Assembly: GCF_036324505.1 (NCBI RefSeq)
Contig: NC_086366.1
Location: 18,678,927-18,742,926, forward strand
Length of the DNA stretch: 64,000 nucleotides
Origin: Eleginops maclovinus
Lineage: Eukaryota > Chordata > Actinopteri > Perciformes > Eleginopidae
Direction of reading: 5' to 3'
The notes beneath the pieces were generated by a model that saw only the letters and a program-made list of their open reading frames with translations, had not been told where the DNA came from and made no database searches. A program made the position numbers and the translations under genes. Below are positions 25,601 to 37,296 of the stretch, piece by piece. How positions within the stretch are numbered: position 1 is the stretch's first letter; every line of letters starts with the position of its first letter.

Positions 25601-28600
25601 TAATTCACAATTGTCCCAAAAGAAAAAGAAAAAAATCACTTAAGAAAAGTGTTCTACTGCACCTGTGATTGTCTGATTTTTCTGAGGTTGTGTGCCAGGA
25701 AAACCAGCTTGTTCACGTTGGTCGAGAAAAGTGCGCTCCTTGATTTGATGGCAATGAAACCCGCTTTGGAAAATATCCTCTCTGAGGGCGTGGAGGGGAT
25801 GCTGTGAAATCTCCTAGCAGCTCTTGACAACTTTGGATATCTATCCTCATTTTTCTTCCACCATTCCAGGGGGCCTCCAGTGCATTTAGTGAAGTCCTTC
25901 AAATAGGCCTTCATCTCGCTTGTCTCATCCTGTTCCTCCTCATCTTCATCACTGGCCAGCAGCATAGCCATCACAGTGTCCTGTTTTGCAGTCGGCCCAG
26001 GATCCACCGTGTCACTTTCCTCCTGGCAAGACCTGTCAGTTAGACTCTCAGCTAGTTCTGCCACCACTGAATACGCCTCATCTATTTGGTCGTCGGAGAG
26101 AAAGGAGAGCTTCTTGAAGCGTGGGTCAAGCACCGCTGCACTGATGTAGACACTTCTTTCCAGCCCTGGCCCTTTAAGCTCCCATCGCCTGTCCATCTCC
26201 TCGGACAGCGTAGTCTTGATGATCTTTGTGGTTCGACTGTCTTCCGCATGCACCACCAAATGTCTTTTTTTAATATTCATAAGCATGGGTACAGTAGCAG
26301 ACAGGGATGCATTATTTTCTTGGGACAAAAGCTCTGTCAGAGTGATCATTGGTTTAAGAACAGCGACAATGTCCTCTGGTGTGCGCCACTGTGATGTGGA
26401 TAGCTCCAGGTCACGATCGGACCGTTTGCTCACACTGTCATCTGTGAGCACGGCTGAAACTGGCCCCTTCTGTTCGATCAAGCGATCGAGCATCAAATAA
26501 ACAGAGTTCCACGGGGGACAACATCCTGCATCAGTTTATGCTGAGGAACATTCTGTTGTTTCTGTTTATCTTGAAGTGCTTTGGTGGCCTTTGCGCTTTT
26601 TTTGAAATGAGAAACCAAGCGCCTTGCAGCAGCAACAGTGCGGCAAATGGGGTCCTGCTTCAGAGCGTTGTTTATGCAGAGTTGTAATGTGTGGCCCGCG
26701 CAGCGCACCCCTTTCATATTTCCCCAGGAGGGCTGCTGGACCAACTGGTTGGTGCCTCGTTGTCATGCACCACAGAAACGATCTTGGTACTTGGAATGTC
26801 CCACTCGCAAATTATCTCCGTCAGTTCTCGTGCAATGTGATCGGCTGTGTGACTGTTTCTAAAACAAAACTCTCCAGTTGCCAGTCTCCAGTGATGTGAC
26901 TGTGAGATAAGCCTCCATCTGAAGCGAGGTCCAGATATCAGTTGTGAAACTGACAGCTTCACAGTCCTGTATTGCCCTATATCTCTGACCGTGTCGATAG
27001 ATATTTTGTGTGCACGATATCCATCATAGCTCTTGTAGGGACGGTGTAGCCTGGCTGAAGTGTGCGCAAGAGTTCTTTGAATCCCCCACCCTCAACAATG
27101 CGCACAGGCCTCATATCAAGTGCCACAAGCTCCGCAATCTGTTCAGTAATTTCCCTTTTTCTCTTCTCTGAAAGTGGTGGTCTCAAATCAAGTTTTTTTT
27201 TGCGTTAATCTCGGGGCCGCCGCTGATGCAGACGTGCCGGCTGAGTTCTCGTCATGACACTGCGGGTGTAACTGTAAATGATAGAATAATATAACAATAA
27301 TATTTGAATGCCTGTATTGATAAAAGATTGGTTGAACTGTTTGTTTGTTTGTTTGTAAAGTTAACAAGCCTTGATATGCCATGTTGGTTGTCGTCATGTG
27401 ATATGCAAGAACCTGCTCACACAACTTACACTTCACTTTCTAAGGGTCATCTTTAACCTTTTCAAAATAGTTCCACACTTTTGATGTCTTTTTAGTAGCC
27501 ATTGTGAGCCAATAAATCCGTAAACACTAACGGTCCTGTGTGCTGCTCACCTGCGCTCATTTGGATTGCGCAACTGCAGTGGGTGTGATTTATTAATACC
27601 GTAATAAGCTAAGACTACCATTTAAACGAACAAATCATTGGAACTCTTTATTAACATAAAATAGACAGATTTTGCATTAAAATAGGCTTTTATATAACAA
27701 AAAAAGACATTCTATTTAACAATTAATGCTCGACAGCCGCGGGCACCCCATATAGTCAGAATGGTATGGTCTTTGTTGTATAACAACATTTTACGAAGAT
27801 TCGACTACGAGGTTCATAGTCGAATCAGACCTCTCCGAATCGAATAGTCGAATATTGGAGGTCAGCCCTAATTTCTATGTTGAAAATATACACAACACAT
27901 CATGATCTTCTGCACAGTTCCCCAAAGACATAGGAACTGCCCCTTTGAAGACTTTAATGGGAATTCTCCTGGATTTGGTGAGCAAGCTACAAGGCTTTCA
28001 GGAGAATGCAAACTCTGAGCCAGGAGCAGAGAACTCCCTGGAAGGATCAGACCTCTTCCTGGAAAGCAACCAGTTGTCCGCAGCAGAGGCCAATAAAGAC
28101 CAGGTGGGGAAAGGTTCACTGTTAACTATGGCTTTTATTGGTGGAAAATGAAAAATACTTTTTGTTCAATCTGTGACCACTGTTATAAGTTCTACTGATA
28201 TCCGAATAACTGATTGCATTTTTGCCCCCCCCCCCTCTGTGTCTAGGTCCTTGTTTCAGTCCTTGGCTCCATCTTCAAGCATCCATGTTTGCAGCAGTGG
28301 TTTCTGGCTCTGGAGCTGGCTGCTTTGCCTCCTCACACTCTGAACCCCGTCAGGCTGAAGCACATGTGCGCTCAGCTGAATGATGACATTCTGGCCTTGC
28401 TGAAGACATGCTCCCCTACTCTGAGTGAACTTGGTCACCAGGAGCTCGTTTGTAGCTATATGGAGGCGATAGAAAAAGCTGTGCTCAAGGAACTGATTGA
28501 GAAGGGCTCCCAGGCACAAATAAAACAGTCCCGACCTTTCCAGGCCCTGCTGTCTCTGCACAGCTTCATGGACTCCTGCAACCTCAAAGAAGTGGTTTCC

Positions 28601-31600
28601 AAGTTGCTACTCCTCCCCCACGGGAGCCTAATCTCCTCTCCTAGTGAGGGTGCACAGGCTGAGCTTAGTGTCTATGGTCATGCAGCACTGCAGATCCTCA
28701 CCGAGTCTAAAGCTAACCCTTCCAAGGACCACGGCATCTTTCTATCTCAGGCACACCTCCACGGCCTGAGCACCCTGCTGCTGTCCTGCTCCAGCCCTGC
28801 GCTGGAGGCCTTCCTGCTGCAGACTCTGTCTTCTGAGCCAGGCAGTGCTAAACTCATCCGCACTGATGTGCTGCTGCACTGTCTCCTGTGGCCTCTCCCA
28901 CACTCTCTTGCCATTAGCTCTCTTCTGCTGCAGAACTGCTCCACACATCGCCTCTGCTTTGAAATGTGGTGCCTCGAGCCAGCCAACATGGCGAAGCTCT
29001 CAGACCAGACTGAAACATTCCTCCCACTTATCAACACCTACCTGCAGGTGGCCAGAAGAGAGGATCCCACCAGGCCCCAAGACGGTTTGTACTAAAACAA
29101 GTTCTCCATTGTACATACAGCACCAATATTTAAGTCACTCTTTTGTTTTGTATTCCTCGTTGTATATTTATTTAGAAATGCTCAATTGCTGTGTTTTCAC
29201 AGTGCAAAAAGAGGTTGTAAAGGCTTTGAAGCAAGCACTGCTGGAAAAATTGTCCCAATGTGCTCTGGGAAACCTGACGGAAGACTCCGGAGCCCAGGTG
29301 ACTGAAACACTAGCCAATCTGATCAGGCTGTCGGCAAACATCAAGGACACCAAGAGCTTGATCAACCCACTGCCAGATGCTCTGCAAAAAGTGGACAGTT
29401 TTGAAAGGTATTCATTAATTAAAAATATTATACTTACTATGAGTGAATTATTGGTGTCACAAGGTATTAGCTGGATGTTTTCTCTTTCAGATGGCAACTT
29501 GTAGATGCTGTCACTGAGAAACTGACTGGTTGCCCAGAGGAACAAGACACCTGGAGGAAGTCTGTCACCGCTGCTGCCCTCGAGTGTCTCATCGCTTCCT
29601 ACAGTCACTCCAAAGATCAGGCTACTGCCCGGTTGGAGCAGGAGCATAGCATCCTGGAGAGACTGCAAGGACTGCTGGTGGGTTTATATTCCTCACACAA
29701 ACTGTTTATTTTATGTTTTATTTCATGCATCATAATAAGGTTTCTTTACACAGACATCAGCTGAAGACATCACTGCATCTGAATGGAACAGTTTTGTCAA
29801 GAATGGACTGAAGTAAGATAATTGTCTTCATTCTGCAAGATAGTTCAAGAGCTTCTCATTAGATTTATTTTATTCAAATACTTAAAATGTATTTTCCCCT
29901 ATAGATATCGCTACAAAGATCACCACTTTCTGAACACATTGAGCCACCTGTTGGGGGTGATGTACGGTGGCAGTGAAGTCCAGAAGGACCTGATTCCTTT
30001 ATCCGTCCTTTACATGATGACAAGCAGTCATTCTCTGTTCCTGCCCACCATGTTGGACTCTGATGAGGAGCACAGCAGGTGTCCGGCTAAAGGTATGTAA
30101 AATGGAGCTAAATGGAACAGATACATGATAAATTACAAAGCCTTATCCTTCAATTGTTTATTACTGAACACTAACACAATTATGGTGTTGTCATTTCAGA
30201 AGCGTTAGTGTCCCTACTTCTCTCTTTGGTGAAGAAATGCCCAACAGTATGTAACACCAATCAATTTGTCGTACTTCTGGGAGCGTATGGAGTTTCCCTG
30301 AGTACTTCAGGTAAAATAAAATTGAAGCATTTTTGTGTTTGTGTAGGTGTTGTCCTTCTTTCCTCTTAAATTTTGATTTGGTTTACAGATCAGAAACTAT
30401 TACTGCTTCTTCAGGAATATGAAAGAAACAATGTCAGTCTGCTGAAATTTCAGTAAGTCACATTCATATTTGTTTATTTAAAACGAAAGAAGTTTACTTT
30501 TGCAATCACTAACTTGTTTTTTCCAACGGCAGATCCTTCCTGTGGGGCACGGCAGCTGTGGAGCACCACAAGACCAGGAAAAGCCTCGGGGCTTCACTGT
30601 GGAAGCAAGAGAGCTCAGACGACTTGTTGGCCCTGCTTAACACTGACAGGATGCTCCAAACCATCGCACACTTTCCACAGCATCGCAAAATCATCCTGCA
30701 GGTCCATACTTTTATTTTGATATATGATTCCCAAAACAGCATGTATTATAAGAAGTAACTCTTAATGGGTTCAGGTGTAGTTAAGTCTAGAATTTCTCTC
30801 CTGGTTTTGTAAGTTTAAGTAAAGGTAGAAATATCTAGATATTTCTAAATTTGTTTATTTCATCTGTTGAAACAGGTGAGGGAAAAACTTTTATTGGGAT
30901 AAGGATTATTTTTCTTAGTATTTGTTGTCGTTATACTAAATTCAATTTGGTGAATACTTTTGTACATACATGGAGAATGTTTTTCTCTTCTGGTAGATGC
31001 TTTTAGTCCAATTAAGAACATGGGGCAGTGGTGCAATGGTGCACTTAATCGTGTAGTGGCCATAATGAGTATTACATCAACAATCAATAAGAAAAATGCT
31101 CTTGAAGAAGTTGTTTACCAGCATTTTTTTCACCTATTTTCACAAATTTAAGTCGAGTCCAGTATACAACTATTTTTTGTACCTTTTTCATAAATGAACA
31201 AAAAAAACATATTAAACTTTAAACACAGAATTCTCTTATTCCATTTTTTTTTACAGCAGGACATAAACATGGCAAAGTAAATGGTTTAAAAAGTAGGTTT
31301 TTTTGTGTTGCTTTGAGCATCACAAATGAAGGTCCATCGACCTCGAGAGTCTCAGAGATAAATATGTAAAACACATGAGAAATATATTTGTTGTCATTTG
31401 GATGAACGTTTACGTATAAAAAGCTTTCTCTTTTGTAGGATAAGGAGGAGCGGGTGTACTACAACAATGCAGTTGAGGACCTCAGGAATTTCTATGATCC
31501 CCGTTTTCTTTTGCCTCTGTTCAGCACCATTCTTCAGCCAGGTGAATATATTTCATTGCTGTTTGTTTTCATCGCGCCGAATCAGCTAATGTAATTACTG

Positions 31601-34600
31601 CTTTATAACTATTACATTTTCTCCTGTCTCCTTGTGACAGAGTGTGTGATTGACTGCCTCAAGTTTGTATCCAGTCATGCCCTGGGACTAACTTTAATGG
31701 CTCTGAGTAGCTACGACCCGAAAACGAGAGCGGCAGCGTACCATGTGCTGAGCTGCTTCTACCATCACCTGGAGGGAGCTCGCTTCAGAGAGAAGAGACA
31801 GGTAAAGTGTTTGGGTATTTAAATATCATATGTATGGAAATCACCGCCAGAAAGACTAATGAGCTGGTTTTCAACAGTTGCTGTACCTGATGGACACTGT
31901 GAGGAATGGAATCCGACAGCAGAATCAAAGACTTCCATTTGTCTTGACCACCTACATCGCCAAAGTGGCTCAGCAGATGCTCAAACCTGGTGTGTATCCC
32001 TGAAAACCTGTTAGTCTCTAACCGGAGTATTCTTCCCACATATGATTTGTTTAGGACTTGTTAGAAATGTGTTCTTAAGTTAAAGTTATAATAAAGTAAC
32101 ATTTCAAATGTAATCTTTTTTATTGCTCTATTGATAACTGTTTTCAATGTATGCTGTATGTATATGCTTTACTATTGCTTGCCACACAACCACCTTTTCC
32201 CTCAGGGTCATTGACCTTTTACTTTTTCCTAGAGGACCACATGTACCTGGTGTTGAACAGGTTTCTACTGTCACATCAAAGTTTGGACTTCAGAAGAGTC
32301 CCAGAGTTCTTCAAGCTATTTTATGGCTTTGACTTGGAGGTAATTAGAAGGATGTGTTTTTGTGTGTCTCTGTTTGCTGCATAACAATATATAGTTTTTA
32401 CTGAAAGTCATTAATGCTTAGAGTTTTACCTTGACAAAATAAATGATTAATAAACTTTTCTTGTGGCAACAAGATTTAGCCTTCATTTTTTTTTTTTAGC
32501 TAAGCTCATGCTTTTTCTAGTCTTATGTTATACGTTGTATGAAGGGGTGTCAGCGGTGAGAGTGTGACTGACTGTCTGCTTTTTTTCCGCAGAATAAAAT
32601 GGAACGTGAGTGGATCCTGAGTGTACTGGAGGAAGGGATAAGTGATGGACACAGCTATGAATTGTGTGAACAACAAGGCATCTTTCAGACCCTTTTAGGT
32701 TTCAGCAGCAGCCCCCTGTGTGATGAACACTCCCAGGTACACACTGCTGCAACACAGTAGCAGTAAAATCAAAAAATGTGGGAAAAATGTGTTGATTTTA
32801 ACTGTATCTTTCCACCAGGCACAGATAATCAGGGTGTTGTGCCAGGCTGCCCGTGTTACCAGAGCAGCTTATAACCTCACCAAGAGCTCTGGGCTGCTAA
32901 CATGGATAGTACAGGTGGTTGAAAAAAAGTAAGCTTGAGAATTCATTTTTTTTGTAGACTTTGTAGATTTTCTTTGTATTTCTTCATACATCTGTATGTT
33001 CTTTAGGAATCTGGACCAGCAACTGCTTAGTGCCATCATAGACTTGCTCCACGTGCTCTGGTTTACTAACCTCGGGCAGAAGGAGAAGCAGGTGGATGAA
33101 GCCAAGACCTCTTCATCTACAGAGGAGAAACCTCAGAGCTCACTGAAGTGTATCCCACTCCCACTCATCACTGAATTCCTGTCTGTGGCATTAACCATCA
33201 GCAGACACCTAAGGTAAAGCTCCCTAACAACCAGAAATGATTAGCCTTGATAGGAAATCTCAGTGACAGTGTAAGTGTGATTTAACTCATGTTTTAAGTC
33301 CCTCTTCAGACATTTGACTCGTACCATAATAATCATTTAAAATGATATAATTGATGTTGACTGTCTTTTGGCCAAGGATATCAGTGTTTGTTTGATATCC
33401 TGTCAGGTCACGTGTGAAGGCCGCTCAGCTCAACGTTTTCCTGCAGACCCTTCGCTCTGTACTGAAGCACCGTGGGACAGCTCTCAGTGTAAACAAACAT
33501 GCTGACTGGCTAACACTCCACCCACAGCCTCTCTCTTGTACCGAAGCACTCACTTTGCTTCAGTGTTGGGCCTCCCTGTCCCGCAACGCAGCACTCCTTT
33601 CCCAAATACAAGCCTTGTCTGAAAGGCACAAATTAAAGGAATTGCTGGGTGAGTGCTACTCAGTGTGTACAAATTATATCATTCTGAAAGGGTTTTCTGT
33701 CAAAGAGATGGACAAAAGTTTGTTAACACATAAAACTTAAATTGCAGAGGGAAAATGTGTTATTCATCAGACCTAAGTATATCATCAAAGAGAAATATTT
33801 ATTCCACATTTAATCTCTCCAAGATGAATTTGACTTATACAGCGCATATGTGTTAAAATATACATCCACATGTAATGTTAATGTCAAACTAATTTAAACT
33901 AGGGTTGCAGTGTTTGCATTTGATTGATTATTTTCTTAATAATCAATGTTTTTTACATGTTATTTATGTCTTCACTATTGCTCAAACTGACTGATCATTA
34001 GGCAAATAGACATTTGGTTTACAGTCACTCCATTCCGTTAAAATTGTCTTCTGCTGCTCATTTAAGCATTAAAAATGAAACAACATAAAAACCAAAAAAA
34101 AGAAGATGCTGAACATTTGATATGGAGCCAAACTGATGTTAGAAAGTTTATACAGTAACGTCACCATCTCCGGTCTATAAGTACTCCAGTGTGGCTGTTA
34201 TTTTGCCAACTGTGTTCTTTATTCTGTAGGGATATTAATAGAAATAAGGCTTTAAAAACTATCAATTTGTTAAATGTGATGACAAATGCTAGACTCTGTC
34301 ATAGTTTTTCCATTACACACAGTGGTGAATTTATAGCTTTGTTCCGCTCCGCGGTATCTAAATCTTTGCTTGTATTTTTAATGGCATAAACACGGTTTTG
34401 TTCATCTTCCTCCTCAGGGATGTGGAAGGATAAAGCCAGAGGTAGAGGCTCCTCTTCCCAAGCTCGCGCCAGAAAAGAGAACCTGGCAGAAGATGCTATT
34501 GAGACTGAGAAACAGGATGAGAGTCTGCTGACCGAGTGTACATCTTACCTCAGCAGTATCTTTGTCCACTGGGAGCCTGTGTTCCCCCTCTCTGAACCCC

Positions 34601-35711
34601 AGCCGGCTCAGCCAAGAGAAAAACTGGATCCCAGTCAGTTGGCCAGTGATACTGCACACCTGCTCACCAAGTGGTCCCTGAGGTGTTTGGTGGAGGACAC
34701 GTATGATCAAAACAAAACAAAAGAGTTCTTGCATTGGATCGAAAAGGCTGTGAAAAAACAAGGAGAAGGCATGCATTTTGTGTTACTAGATGCTGGGATG
34801 AAAGCAGACGTCCTTCGACTCTACCATCAGGCCTTCGAAGCTGAGTGTCCCTCCAGCCTTTCAGCAAGAGTAGAAGTCCTCCAGCTATTCACCAACATAA
34901 TGATTTGCTTGCTAGAGACCCAAGGCAACCTTCCAGAGCTGCATCAGGCAGTGGTCTCTGCCTGCCTGCCAGAAGTCACACATGATCAGTCTAGACGTGG
35001 TAGGAGCATGTTCCCTTATTTACAGACTCTATGTTTACATTTCAAACAACCTATAACAAAACTTTTGAAAACTCACTCCTAATTACTGAAAGATTTGCAT
35101 ATAATGAAGACCCTTTTAGATCAGGGCTGCCCTTAATTTTAACAACTTGATGAAAATGCACTCGAATGGTATGATATTCAAATGTAAAATAAATCAAAAC
35201 CATCCAAAATGTATTTATATTGCATGACAGCAGCTTTCCTTTGTTATGAACAACTGCACAAATAAGATAAATCTGACATGAGTCCTATAACAGTTCGTCA
35301 CAATGTGATACATATCCAGTTTGTTTTTTTATTTAGACAACATTTAACAAAGCCTTGACCTTTAATTCTGCGGGGGACTTAGTAAGGACATGTGTGGTTA
35401 AAGACAGTGTTTAATTATGTTACATTTATTGTAGTTCCAATCTTAGCAATCAGATATATCATCTTTCACTGTGTGTGCCACCAATTCATTAATTAAGCCT
35501 CTTGTTTTCTCCCGTTCCAGAAGCAGGGCTGTTTCTGTTGTCCTCGTACGTCCATGAGTTGTGGAGAGGAGCCACGTCAGCAGAGCTGTTTCTGTCTCAT
35601 GTCAGTTTGGTGACCAGAGCTAAGTGTAACAGACAGAAAGCATCCAAATCATCTCAGACTCAAACAGCCATCAGAGCAATCTGTCATGACATCACCACCC
35701 TGAAGAGTTAA
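19677..35711 (+). CDS. urb1: URB1, nucleolar pre-ribosome-associated protein 1
   Basis: I joined 39 exons, all in consistent phase, into 2,260 codons plus stop; human URB1 is about 2,270 aa. Exons: 19677-19800, 19892-20031, 20126-20277, 20367-20496, 20583-20679, 20763-20848, 20936-21061, 21140-21270, 21355-21550, 21658-21795, 21916-22089, 22170-22302, 22389-22514, 22628-22740, 22857-22973, 23482-23598, 23689-23827, 23922-24080, 24488-24687, 24786-25004, 27918-28103, 28247-29084, 29203-29407, 29491-29677, 29754-29812, 29905-30092, 30200-30310, 30389-30452, 30533-30701, 31439-31541, 31641-31801, 31878-31989, 32233-32339, 32593-32736, 32819-32928, 33007-33213, 33407-33648, 34418-34999, 35521-35711. 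The N-terminus (MGKKRQ, acidic/basic) leads into helical repeats of the Npa1/URB1 type. URB1 is a nucleolar scaffold needed for early 60S subunit assembly and 28S 3'-end processing. Exon 19 has a weak donor (GTTGGT). Identification rests on sequence family, length, and linkage to MRAP and SCAF4. Confidence 0.93.
25035..25042. repeat. Left 8-bp target-site duplication of hAT element
   Basis: The word atttctat directly precedes the TAGGGCTG terminus and is repeated exactly at 27871-27878 after the other terminus. An 8-bp duplication is the hAT superfamily signature. Confidence 0.95.
25535..25577. repeat. (GA)n microsatellite inside the hAT element
   Basis: A run of about twenty GA dinucleotides with a few interruptions, in the 3' untranslated part of the transposase gene within the hAT element. 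Confidence 0.9.
25654..27502 (-). pseudogene. Broken hAT (ZBED-type) transposase gene
   Basis: The start is at 27502, opening a BED zinc finger (VWNYFEKVKDDP, then CKLC) that has an in-frame stop right after KDDP. Further down are a conserved hAT core (MRPVRIVEGGGF, then FRNSHTADHIARELTEI, then TKIVSVVHDN), the CAGHTLQLCINNAL block, and a 280-codon C-terminal part (26496-25654) ending in the hAT dimerisation domain: LEWWKKNEDRYPKLS, then PSTPSERIFSKAG. Frameshifts separate these blocks, e.g. after VVHDN near 26760 and at the QDV.P.WNS motif near 26520. A normal transposase of this family is about 600-700 aa in one frame, so this copy cannot make active protein. Confidence 0.9.
27871..27878. 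repeat. Right 8-bp target-site duplication of hAT element
   Basis: Exact copy of atttctat found at 25035-25042, immediately after the CAGCCCTA terminus. Confidence 0.95.
33899..34060. repeat. Possible decayed hAT-like repeat in URB1 intron 37
   Basis: The sequence agggttgcagtgtttgcatt followed by 'gattgattattttcttaataatcaatg' resembles the start of common vertebrate hAT-derived repeats that begin AGGGTTGCAACGATTA. No second terminus or duplication was found. Low confidence. Confidence 0.25.
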
Positions 35712-35737
35712 ACATCTGAACACTGCTGTTTGTAACT

Positions 35738-35743
35738 AATAAA
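35738..35743 (+). terminator. URB1 polyadenylation signal
   Basis: AATAAA, 27 bp after the URB1 stop codon. The resulting 3' UTR would be very short, which fits the tail-to-tail neighbour MRAP beginning its own 3' end about 500 bp further on. Confidence 0.7.
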
Positions 35744-36246
35744 CTTAGTTAAATTACGTTCTTGTAAAAAGACTGGAGATATTTTGTAAAACTTTCCATT
35801 ATAAAATGTTGATTTACACATTTTGTAATGTTTTTTTTATTTACATGAGACCTGTTTGACTATTTGAAGCATGCTGTATAAGGTGTAAGTGTGTCTTTGA
35901 CAAAGTCTAAGAAATTATAAGCTGCTTTCAGATGAAGCACAGTAATATACATTTGCTCTCCTTTTACTTTTAACATCCAGGGCAAAGTTAGCAAATACAC
36001 ACAGTGAAGGCCAGAGCATAGGATAATATTTACATAACATTGTACTTAATGGTTAACATCGCCTTGTACTCAGTAAGTATTCATTGAAATGGAAAGATAG
36101 CAGAACCTTTTTGATACTCTACAGACGTATTCTCCCCCAACATCATCTTAACAGTTTTCCTTCTGATTATTGCTTTGTGTCCATCACCCTTCATTTTAAA
36201 CAGCTAACATCTATAAAAAGTACTCTCATTCAAATAAAGTCCTGGG
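35744..36246. other. Spacer between convergent URB1 and MRAP
   Basis: About 500 bp shared by the two 3' ends. It probably contains the MRAP 3' UTR on the minus strand; a candidate minus-strand AATAAA is at 35836-35841. No other feature was seen. Confidence 0.5.
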
Positions 36247-36656
36247 TCAAGCAGTTGATGTCCTGTGAGTTCTTCTGATGTTGGATCTGTTTCTCCTGCA
36301 ACAATAATAACAAAGTTTCAATGAACGTATCTATTTGTTTTTGTGTATCTATTTCATGCTATCAGTAAGTCAACCTACCTTGGAAAGTTTCCATTGCGGG
36401 ACATTAGATTCAAACTGAGGAAGAGGAATCCCATAAAAGCAGCCAGAATTATCCAAAATATTATAACAATTAAGTCTGAAAGGGATAAGGAAAGTTTCCA
36501 TTAACTTCATTCAAACCAGAAGAAGACAAAAAATGCTATAACTCATAAAGACTTACACTTGTTGTATTTCAGCTTGCTCTCATCCACAATCGTAGGATCA
36601 ATGTAATCATAATAGTATTCCCATTCATAGGGAACAGCGCTGGTTGAGTTCTCCAT
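36247..36656 (-). CDS. mrap: MRAP, melanocortin-2 receptor accessory protein
   Basis: Three exons join in phase into 81 codons plus stop: 36656-36557, 36475-36379, 36295-36247. The N-terminal part contains YEWEYYYDYIDP, the conserved tyrosine-rich MRAP segment. It is followed by DESKLKYNKY and one membrane segment of about 23 hydrophobic residues (IVIIFWIILAAFMGFLFLSL, residues 36-55 at its core). The C-terminus is short, basic and serine/asparagine/arginine-rich. MRAP forms antiparallel homodimers and is required for ACTH receptor (MC2R) folding, surface delivery and signalling in adrenal/interrenal cells. Human MRAP is much longer (about 127-172 aa by isoform), with the extra length in the C-terminal tail. 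The tail-to-tail position next to URB1 matches the human locus and supports the call. The last exon (49 bp coding) is inferred from splice sites and phase and is the least certain part. Confidence 0.9.
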
Positions 36657-37296
36657 TACAGCAATCATCTCATTTTTGAATGGAATAATTCTGTGTCAAT
36701 CCCAAAGGTTGACAGTGAAAAATGATGACAATTTAACCACGCTGAAATGTCGTTTCTAACAACTTTAGAGATTCATCAAGCCTGGAGAGAAATCCCTCCT
36801 GTTCTCACCTGCATTTCTGTCTGTCTGTCTGTCTGCTCAGTTTCAGTTGTGTTGCATCTGGTCAGTTCTGCAGACTGTTTTTTGTTTCAGAAGCATGCAG
36901 TTGATAGGTTCATCCACATGAGTGTACGATAGGGTCATTCAATAGCATGCAAGAAAACAACTCAGGCCAGTTTTAGATTATGAAAATTCCTACTATGGTG
37001 TCATAATGTCATGTCTGCATTGCATTATTACAGAAAATATATTATTAGTACTTGGTTATTTTTACTTTTTTGTAAAATGGGATGGCAGTAGAGTTTAAAA
37101 GTCACGGTATTTCAAACTCCGGGACACTAGGGGACGCCAGTGTTTGTTTCCCGCAGATGAAAGTGTTGTCTGACTCTTCACGCTTCGACATTTCCGATCA
37201 ACCTTTTTCACATCATTGACTCCGAATCGATGCAGTTGTTTTTTTTTTTCTTCAAAAATGACATAGAAAGTCACTACTTCTATATAAAAGTAAAGC
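36657..37296. promoter_or_regulatory. Divergent promoter region, MRAP / Harbinger-derived gene
   Basis: These 640 bp separate two start codons pointing away from each other. CpG density rises between about 37100 and 37296, just before the Harbinger-derived start. A short (TCTG)n run lies near 36817-36835. I did not identify a TATA box or a steroidogenic-factor site with confidence. Confidence 0.4.

Larger units (their letters stand above)
25043..27870 (-). mobile_element. hAT DNA transposon inside URB1 intron 20
   Basis: A complete 2,828-bp element with inverted ends TAGGGCTG...CAGCCCTA and a perfect 8-bp duplication atttctat on each side. Both ends carry several copies of a subterminal TAGTCGA / TCGACTA motif (for example near 25054, 25071, 25101 and 25112 on the left, and near 27801, 27817 and 27845 on the right), probably transposase binding sites. 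It encodes a hAT transposase on the minus strand, antisense to URB1, but the reading frame is broken. The perfect duplication shows the insertion is fairly recent relative to coding decay. It sits in the intron between URB1 exons 20 and 21 and does not disturb their splice sites. Confidence 0.95.

Noticed and set aside
28845..29504. Plus-strand 219-codon open frame inside URB1 in another reading frame
   Set aside because: It overlaps the large URB1 exon 22 out of frame and runs through the next intron; the URB1 frame is continuous and phase-consistent.
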